This document shows, one piece after another, positions 57,501-64,000 of a stretch of DNA of 64,000 nucleotides. Position 1 is the stretch's first letter. Each line of letters starts with the position of its first letter. The position numbers and the translations under genes are program-made. This DNA comes from Orychophragmus violaceus (taxonomy: Eukaryota > Streptophyta > Magnoliopsida > Brassicales > Brassicaceae): positions 111,385,318-111,449,317 of the forward strand of contig CM058239.1 of assembly GCA_030180135.1 (NCBI GenBank), written 5' to 3'. The notes under the pieces are model-generated. The model saw only the letters and a list, made by a program, of their open reading frames with translations, was not told the DNA's origin and ran no database searches.

Positions 57501-58512
57501 CCACGCTTCATGTCTCTGTTCCGGGTTTCTGTTCCCTTCCAGAATTGGACGCTACTGACCCGTATTTTGCCAAAAATTGGAGTGATGCAACACTTGTTAG
57601 ACATTGTGTTCTTGTTTCGGGGAAATCGTTTATGCATTTTAGAATGTAATCTTTGCCTGCAAATAATCAAGGAATTATACGGAGAAAGTCACATTGGTCT
57701 CGTTGAAGCTTGTCGTCGATACTTATTTTTGGCCAGTTCGCGAGGGGACATTGAGCGTTTTGTTGCGTGTTGCAGTACTTTCCAGGTGGCTAAAGATCAT
57801 GCGACAAATGCTTATTTATATTTGCCCCTTCATATTCCTACGCGGCCTTGGACAGATTTAAACATGGACTTCGTTTTGGGGTTACCAAAAATTCAGCGTG
57901 GACATGATTCTATCTTTGTGATAGTCGATAGGTTTTCAAAAATGGTCCATTTTGTGCCTTGCAAAAAGACGACTGATGTTATTCAGGTAGCTGCCATGTT
58001 CTTTCGCGAGGTTTATAAACTGCATGGCCTTCCGGTTTCTATTGAATTCATATCGCGATTTGAGGTTCCTTAGTCGTTTTTGGAGCATGTTGTGGTGACT
58101 TTTGAGTTCGGTGTACCACCCCCAAACTGATGGACAAACAGAGGTTACAAATTGTGCATTGAGGCTTGTTATGTTGTCTTGTGGGTGACAACATACATTC
58201 GTGAGATATTGTTCTCTATCAAGCCGAGTTTGCTCAAAATCGAGTTGTTAATCGAAGTACATGATTCAATCTGTTTCCGTTTGGGATGTTCTTACGAAAG
58301 ATCGATTCCCTCCATATGCGTACAACAAACTCAAAACACGGAAGATCAGACCACTTGAGGTTTTGGAAAAGATTAATACAAATGCGTATCTGCGTCTTCC
58401 TCCTCATATGCATACTACTGATGTTTTCAATGTGAAGCATTTGGTGTCTTACGTAGGAGAGGACGAGCTGGAAAATTTGGGGTCGGAGTTTTCTTCACCC
58501 AAGGCGACCTGA
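57501..58512 (+). pseudogene. Ty3 integrase remnant
   Basis: YGESHIGLVEACRRYLF with RGDIERFVACCSTFQVAKDH (zinc region), then LNMDFVLGLPKIQRGHDSIF and VIVDRFSKMVHFVPCKKTTD (first catalytic Asp residues). After a gap come DRFPPYAYNKLKTRKIRPLE and FNVKHLVSYVGEDE, the integrase C-terminus. No chromodomain seen. Broken near 58073 and 58140. Confidence 0.8.
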
Positions 58513-58644
58513 TTTAGCGTAAGGTACACAGTTTCTCATTTTGTTGTTGGGGTTCATTACTAAAGATTATCTCAACATTAAATTTAGATTACAATTGCTT
58601 TATTTGTTTTTATCTTCTAAAAGATTTGGTGTTATCTTTAGAAG

Positions 58645-58645
<1 letters not shown>
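58510..58645 (+). repeat. Truncated 3' LTR of decayed Ty3 element
   Basis: Begins TGATTTAGCGTAAGG and follows the 5' LTR for about 135 bp until a TA repeat. Confidence 0.7.

Positions 58646-58694
<49 letters not shown>
58646..58694. repeat. TA microsatellite
   Basis: About 49 bp of alternating TA at the boundary between Ty3 LTR and LINE. Directly after it, a 27-bp unit (TTCGATGAAAATTCGACTCG...) is repeated twice at 58696-58749. Confidence 0.88.
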
Positions 58695-58697
<3 letters not shown>

Positions 58698-58944
58698 CGA
58701 TGAAAATTCGACTCGAGTGGATTTCGATGAAAATTCGACTCGAGTGGACTTTGTCCGTGTGAAAGTTTACTGGAATATCAACAACCCGTTACGATTCCAA
58801 CGAAACTTCCACTTTGGTGAAGACGGTGGTACCATACTTCGTTTCTGGTATGAAAGGCTTCGTAACTTCTGTAATCGTTGTGGGATGCTCTCTCATGATG
58901 CAAAAGAGTGCCCTCTGCACTTTGATAATGATGAACCACCATAA
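58698..58944 (+). pseudogene. LINE ORF1 C-terminal remnant
   Basis: Encodes WNINNPLRFQRNFHFGEDGG, LRFWYERLRNFCNRCGMLSH and AKECPLHF, that is, a C-x2-C-x4-H-x4-C knuckle of the plant LINE ORF1 type that binds LINE RNA. N-terminal part missing. The stretch to 59390 is acidic linker with mixed frames. Confidence 0.75.
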
Positions 58945-59375
58945 ACTCCGGATGAAAACAATGATGATCCTGCTAATAATAACGCAGAGGGAGAGGCTTA
59001 TGAACCCGCTGTTGTCGAACCTACGTTTGAAGATATGTCTCCTGGCCTAGATGTACAAGGTAATGCAAATCGATACCCTGAAACTCATGATCATGATCTT
59101 GCAACCGAAACAGTGCGTTATTTTTAAGCCAAAATGGCGAAAGGAAAATTTAGGGAGGAACAGTTTATGGAATTATTTGCTGAGTACACCCGACAAGAGG
59201 AGACTCCAGGCTTTCTCAAACGTAAGCGTGAGGAAGACACATACAAGATGAAACAGAATCTTGGTAATGGGATGGACCTGTATCCTATGGCCAAGCGAAT
59301 CGATACTGGAGAATCTCAAGGATCCTGCTCTGCTTACACCCCAATGGACAGAGGCGCGGGGGGCCTGGTACCCCC

Positions 59376-60423
59376 ATGGTTGCCCCCATGAATATCATCC
59401 AATGGAACATTCAAGGCCTTGGTCCTGTGAGGTATGCTACTGAAAATAGATTGAAGAAACTATGTACTACTGTTAGGCCAGATATGTTATTTCTTATAGA
59501 AACTATGAATAAGTGTGATGTCCTAAGAGACCTATGTGTTTATCTTAAGTTTGATTATGTATGGACAGTTCCTCCAATAGGTAGAAGAGGAGGATTAGCT
59601 CTAATGTGGAATAAGGATGTTGCTGTAACAAACATAGTAGCAGATGTTAGAATGATGGATGTACATATTAATTATAATAATATGTGTTTCTACTTATCAT
59701 GTGTATATGGAAACCCAATTCAACATCACAGAAAAAAAACTATGGAAAAGGATAGAAAATATTAAAGAAACAAGATCAGGGCAATGGCTTTTAGTTGGTG
59801 ATTTCAATGAAATCTTATCAAATAGAGAAAAAGATGGAGGTGCAATAAGAGAAGAACAAAGTTTCTATGACTTTAGGAAAATGTACGCTACGTGTGACTT
59901 TCATGACTTACGTTCAAGAGGATGCAAACTCTCATGGAAAGGCATACGAAACAATCAAATTGTCCAATGTGGCCTAGACCGAGTAATCGCAAATACTGAA
60001 TGGAATACAACGTTCCCATCTTCAGAAGCAGAATACTTAAACTTCCATAGCTTAGACCATCGACCGGTTGTTACGAGAATAAGCTTCACGGATACGTACC
60101 GTCGGAAATGCTTCCGCTTTGATAAAAGACTGTTACAAATAAAAGAGTTTAAAGATTATGTTGCAAAAGGGTGGAATGCAAGGAACACAAACACGAGTCC
60201 TTTAATTACAGATAGAATACGAGAATGCAGGAAACAAATGTCGATTTGCAAGCATAAATCCAGTCTAAACTCATCGAAAAGAATTGACAGCTTACAATCG
60301 GAGTTAGAACTCGCTTTATCATTAAGAAGCACAAGCCTGGAAGACATTTGCAAAATTGAAAGAGAGTTAAAGCAAGCTTACCGAGATGAGGACACCTATT
60401 GGAAACAAAAAAAGCAGAAGTAA
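59376..60423 (+). pseudogene. LINE ORF2 endonuclease domain
   Basis: MNIIQWNIQGLG, DMLFLIETMNKCD, RRGGLALMWNKDV and CVYGNPIQHH lie in the first frame. After a shift near 59743 follow QWLLVGDFNEILSNREKDGG, FHDLRSRGCKLSWKG, CGLDRVIANTEW and LNFHSLDHRPVVTR. These are the AP-endonuclease motifs, including the N, E, GDFN and SDH-type (here LDH) boxes. The domain nicks target DNA. It is followed by a coiled linker to RT. Confidence 0.85.
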
Positions 60424-61692
60424 TCACTTATCCTATGGTGATAGAAATACAAAATATTACCAAGCTTGTACAAAAATCAGAAACTCAAGAAATAAAATCT
60501 TATCTATAGAAGATGACATGGGACATGTATATCGAGGCGATACAGAGGTCGGGAAACACGCAGAGGACTTTTTCACAAAAGTTTATACAAGCAACAGCAC
60601 TAACCCGACTACTAACATTTTTGGGGATTTCCAACAAAAAGTAACCCCAGAGATGAATGAATTTTTAACTTAGACAATATCTGATTCAGAGATTGAAACG
60701 GCAATCAAATCTATAGGAGCTGACAAAGCTCCGGGCCCAGATGGCCTAACTGCCGGTTCTACCACAACTGTTGGGATATTGTAGGAAGTGATGTCATCAG
60801 AGAAGTAAAAGAATTTTTCGAAACAGGAAATATGAAAGATGGGATCAACAATACGAATATATGTTTGATCCCAAAAGTGGATACACCGAGTACACTATCA
60901 CAATATCGACCCATAGGATTATGCAATGTCCTTTATAAGATAATTTCCAAGGTCTTGGTCAACCGTTTAAAAGTGTATCTCAATGAAATTGTATTTGAAG
61001 CACAAGCGGCGTTTATTCCGGGACGTATGATCACTGACAACATAGTGATTGCACATGAGCTTATGCATTCCCTTAAAGCAAGAAAACGGGTTTCCAAAAC
61101 CTACATGGCCGTCAAAACAAACATTACAAAAGCGTACGACAAAGTGGAATGGAATTTCTTGGAATCCACTTTAAACGCTTTCGGTTTTGACGAACGTTGG
61201 AACAAATGGATTATGGCGACAGTTAATACAGTTGAATATTCAGTATTAATAAATGGTAATCCACAAGGACATATATACCCACAAAGAGGCTTGCGACAGG
61301 AAGATCCTCTATCTCCTTATCTTTATATCCTTTGTGCTGATGTCCTTAGCCATATGATCACCACAAATGCAACAAACGGAAATCTAAGAGGAATCAGAAT
61401 AGGCAATGAAGTCCCAGCAATAACTCACTTACTATTCGCTGATGATTCATTATTCTTTTGTCAAGCAAATGAAAGAAACTGTCGAACTCTTCGACAGATT
61501 TTTAAATCATATGAGGAATGGTCTGGCCAACAAATCAATCCAACAAAGTCGATGATCACCTTTGGATTTTGGATTCAGAGTGCACAACAGAATAAATTAC
61601 AAGATATATTAGGAATTTATAATCAGGGAGGTGACGGTAAATACCTTGGTTTGCCGGAACAGTTTGGTCGGAAAAAAAAAAGAAATGTTTGA
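60386..61692 (+). pseudogene. LINE ORF2 reverse transcriptase domain
   Basis: SYGDRNTKYYQACTKIRN, ADKAPGPDGL (60716), NICLIPKVDTPSTLSQYRPI, AAFIPGRMITDNIVIAHE, a motif A reading TNITKAYDKVEW, GLRQEDPLSPYLYILCADVL and LLFADDSLFFCQ (motif C) are visible. Stops lie at 60672 and 60783, with a shift near 61680. The residue preceding ITKAYD is Asn where plant LINE RTs have the catalytic Asp, so the enzyme would be inactive even without the stops. Confidence 0.85.
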
Positions 61693-62705
61693 AAATATTG
61701 TTAATTCAGTACGTCAACGAACATCAAGTTGGAAAAACCGTTATCTAACACAAGCAGGAAAAGAAATATTAATCAAATCAGTGGCAATTTCAATGCCGGT
61801 TTTTCAATGTCATGCTTTAAACTTCCAATCCAACTAACAGATGAAATAACTAGCCTTTTGATGAGATTTTGGTGGGAGAAAGGAGATGGTTCAAACGGAT
61901 TACCATGGATAGCCTGGAAAAAATTACAATACTCAAAAAAAGAAGGGGGAATTGGTTTTAGAGATCTGCCATTCTTTAATGACTCTCTATTAGCCAAACA
62001 AGCATGGAGATTGATTAGATATCCAAATTCTCTTCTTGCCAGATTATTAAAAGCACGTAACTACAAAAACACCACCATTATTGAAGCAAAGCAACGACAA
62101 AACCAATCCTATGGATGGAATTCTATTTTAACAGGATTAGAAATCATTAAAAAGGAACTATGCATATTATTGGTGATGGGCAGTCAACAAGAATTTACCA
62201 TGATATATGGCTTCCTGGACAAGAAACTCCATTATCCTCTGGATACCCTAACAATAATGATCAAACAGTGAGCAATCTTATCATCAACTCCAGAGGAAAA
62301 CAATCCTGGAATATGGAAAAGATTAACAGACTCTTTAATGCACAAGAATGCAATGCAATTTCGAGACTATACCTACCTCAATCACCCAAAGAAGACCGAA
62401 TAATTTGGAAGTACAATTCCCATGGTGAATACTCAGTTAAGAGCGGTTACTGGCTAAGCTTTCAAACAAACAGACAATCTCAACAAAATATACCACCACC
62501 ACCAGGGAACACTGAAGTAAAATCAAAAATATGGTCTTTACAAATAATTCCTAAAATCAGGATGTTTCTATGGAGACTAGTCTTAAGAGCAATCGGAACA
62601 AGCACAAGATTAACAAGTCGTCGAGTGCAAGTTGATGTCATGTGCCAAAGATGTGGACTTGAACCAGAAACAATAAACCATACTTTTTTTACTTGTCCTG
62701 TTTCG
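61693..62705 (+). pseudogene. LINE ORF2 thumb and C-terminal zinc region
   Basis: GKEILIKSVAISMPVFQCHA, RFWWEKGDGSNGLPWIAW, GGIGFRDLPFFNDSLLAKQA, IGDGQSTRIYHDIWLPG, KIWSLQIIPKIRMFLWRL and CQRCGLEPETINHTFFTCPV, with three frame changes. The text is cut after TCPVS by a MITE; it resumes at 63285 with VQIWRLSGVSW, as expected for the intact domain. Confidence 0.83.
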
Positions 62706-63083
62706 CAGAGCCGTGCCTACGCTATTATAGGCCGGAGGCGATTAAAAATACTCAAATTCATAGGGAGATGCTAAATTTTAGTAATGTTTGACAATGGATA
62801 CTTCTATAATATTTGCAGTAATTATGGATGATGAGATATAACTTTTTTAATATAAATAAAATATAAACAGAAAAATTAAGTAGAGCAAGTTTAGCAGACA
62901 ATTAGGTGATAATAAAAATTTGGCAATTAAGCAATATTATAGTCTTAATTATTTAGGTATTTTTATTTTTCACTAAAATCAGATTTATTATTAAAATGTT
63001 TCTAAAAAGACAAGGCATGCAATCATACTAGTAACTACATAGCAGAAATTACTAAACATTAAGTGTTTTTGGGTCAAAGAACA

Positions 63084-63171
<88 letters not shown>

Positions 63172-63276
63172 GGATTAAATAGCATAATTTATATAAAATA
63201 AAAGACCTCTTGACATTTTTAAGATTATGGGGCTGTAGGCCAATGTTTCCATTTTTTCAAGGTAGCCACGGCCCTG
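62706..63276. mobile_element. hAT-type MITE inserted in LINE
   Basis: Left end CAGAGCCGTGCCTAC; right end inverted CAGGGCCGTGGCTAC. The 8-bp target duplication is CTGTTTCG (62698-62705) and CTGTTTTG (63277-63284), 7 of 8 identical. Removing the element plus one copy joins TCPVS to VQIWRLSG in frame. It has no ORF and carries a long TA repeat inside. TIR start CAGGG and 8-bp duplication point to the hAT superfamily. Confidence 0.9.
63087..63164. repeat. TA microsatellite inside MITE
   Basis: About 78 bp of uninterrupted TA repeat; could form a cruciform or be a length-variable locus. Confidence 0.9.
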
Positions 63277-63284
63277 CTGTTTTG

Positions 63285-64000
63285 GTACAGATTTGGCGGC
63301 TATCCGGAGTTTCTTGGATATACCCTCAGACCTCAGGTGATTATGTAATGAACATATTGATTCTCTCATTCAAATTCAAAAAAACGATGCTCTATCACTA
63401 CAACAAAAATGGCTTCCAATTTATATCCTTTGGCGAATCTGGAAATCACGATGCGATCTTCTATTCCGGAAACAACGAATAAACATACATAGGATTGTAC
63501 AAGAAGCAATCGGAGACGTAATGGAATGGATTGACATATTAACCACAACCCAACATAATGAGGGAGTACTCTTCCATCCGCGATCACCACCTTTAACGAG
63601 ACGACTCGAAATACATTGGCAACGTCCACCACCTCATTTTGATAAATATAATTACGATGCTACCTTCGACCATCACACAAATATCTCCAAAACAGGTTGG
63701 TTAGCTAGACAACACAATGGATCTTTATCTGAATGGGGAGCAGCAACTCAAGGTTTCTCCAATTCACCATTAGAAACGGAAGCAAAAGCCTTACTTTTGA
63801 CAATGCAACAAGCTTGGATTTCGGGTTCAAGATTCACTGTTTTTGAAGGTGACTGCAAAAGCCTAGTAGATAATATAAATGGTATCACAACACATGTAGA
63901 AATTGAAAATATATGCCATGATATCTACTCCTGGAGCCACAAATTTTACAAGTGCATTTTCAAGTTTGTACCAAGAGAAACAAACAACTCAGCCCATACT
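63285..64000 (+). pseudogene. LINE ORF2 RNase H-like domain, continues past window
   Basis: VQIWRLSGVSWIYPQ, then after a shift LYILWRIWKSRCD, QEAIGDVMEWIDILTT, and an RNase H-like fold with KYNYDATFDHHTNISKTGWL, SPLETEAKALLLTMQQAWIS and TVFEGDCKSLVDNI, finishing VPRETNNSAHT at the window edge. The D, E, D acidic residues of RVT_3-type RNase H are present. From about 63440 the frame is open to the end. Confidence 0.83.

Larger units (their letters stand above)
54114..58645 (+). mobile_element. Decayed Ty3/gypsy retrotransposon
   Basis: LTR-like ends start TGATGTAGCATAAGG at 54114 and TGATTTAGCGTAAGG at 58510 and share more than 100 bp at roughly 80-85% similarity by eye. Between them lie gag, zinc knuckle, protease, RT, RNase H and integrase in Ty3 order, all with stops and shifts. 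It is the oldest-looking retrotransposon in the window. The 3' LTR is cut by a TA repeat and the following LINE. Confidence 0.85.
58698..64000 (+). mobile_element. LINE (L1-type), 5' truncated, interrupted by hAT-type MITE, continues beyond window
   Basis: The order is the end of ORF1 (zinc knuckle), linker, endonuclease, RT, C-terminal zinc region and RNase H-like domain. That is the full plan of plant L1 elements. Frame changes and stops occur throughout, but the sequence is much better preserved than the 51704 remnant. A 571-bp MITE with 8-bp target duplication splits the C-terminal region. The RNase H domain runs to the window end. Confidence 0.88.

Overview
The window is repeat-dense plant nuclear DNA, most likely pericentromeric or similar heterochromatin of a Brassicaceae species (Arabidopsis/Camelineae-like). 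Evidence: Athila-type and Tat-type Ty3 retrotransposons, a tRNA-Asp primer site typical of Athila relatives, a captured receptor-kinase fragment resembling Arabidopsis NCRK, and two-exon defensin-like (DEFL) genes. Nearly all sequence is transposon-derived. Only three open genes look intact: two copies of one DEFL gene and one Ty1/copia gag-pol.

Layout. 1-6028: minus-strand Athila-like gag-protease element with no RT or integrase; its left LTR runs off the window. 6029-about 11110: broken endogenous caulimovirid (pararetrovirus) copy with coat, zinc-knuckle, protease, RT, RNase H, a downstream ORF and a viral-type promoter. 11111-14021: a diverged partial copy (copy 0) of the 4-kb DEFL-array unit, carrying a MULE-like insertion. 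14022-20073: plus-strand Athila-like gag-protease element, itself hit by a 1540-bp solo LTR. 20074-about 31560: minus-strand Tat-like element with 3' LTR, an antisense accessory gene, large minisatellites and a collapsed gag-pol; the antisense gene is split by a 4.2-kb CACTA transposon carrying fragments of host genes. 31561-34020: fragment of another Ty3 element (leader plus gag). 34078-51703: tandem array of about 4.06-kb units. Units 1 and 2 each hold one DEFL gene; unit 3 has lost it through a 1.3-kb deletion and carries an intact copia element with 5-bp target duplication. 51704-53710: LINE remnant. 54114-58645: decayed Ty3 element. 58698-64000: a second LINE, interrupted by a hAT-type MITE, running off the right edge.

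How it fits together. Copy 0 stops at 14021 and the array resumes at 34078 only about 108 unit positions further on. The 20 kb between them therefore reads as nested insertions into an older DEFL array of at least four units. The strongest candidate for something undescribed is a paired palindrome (TGTCGATCGACAC then TGTCGGTCGACAC, cores usually 20-22 bp apart). It recurs in LTRs, leaders, 3' regions and even coding sequence of two Athila-like elements and the unrelated copia element.

All calls come from reading sequence and translations by eye. No database search, alignment or structure prediction was run. Element boundaries backed by target-site duplications or by interrupted reading frames are firm; others are approximate and marked so.
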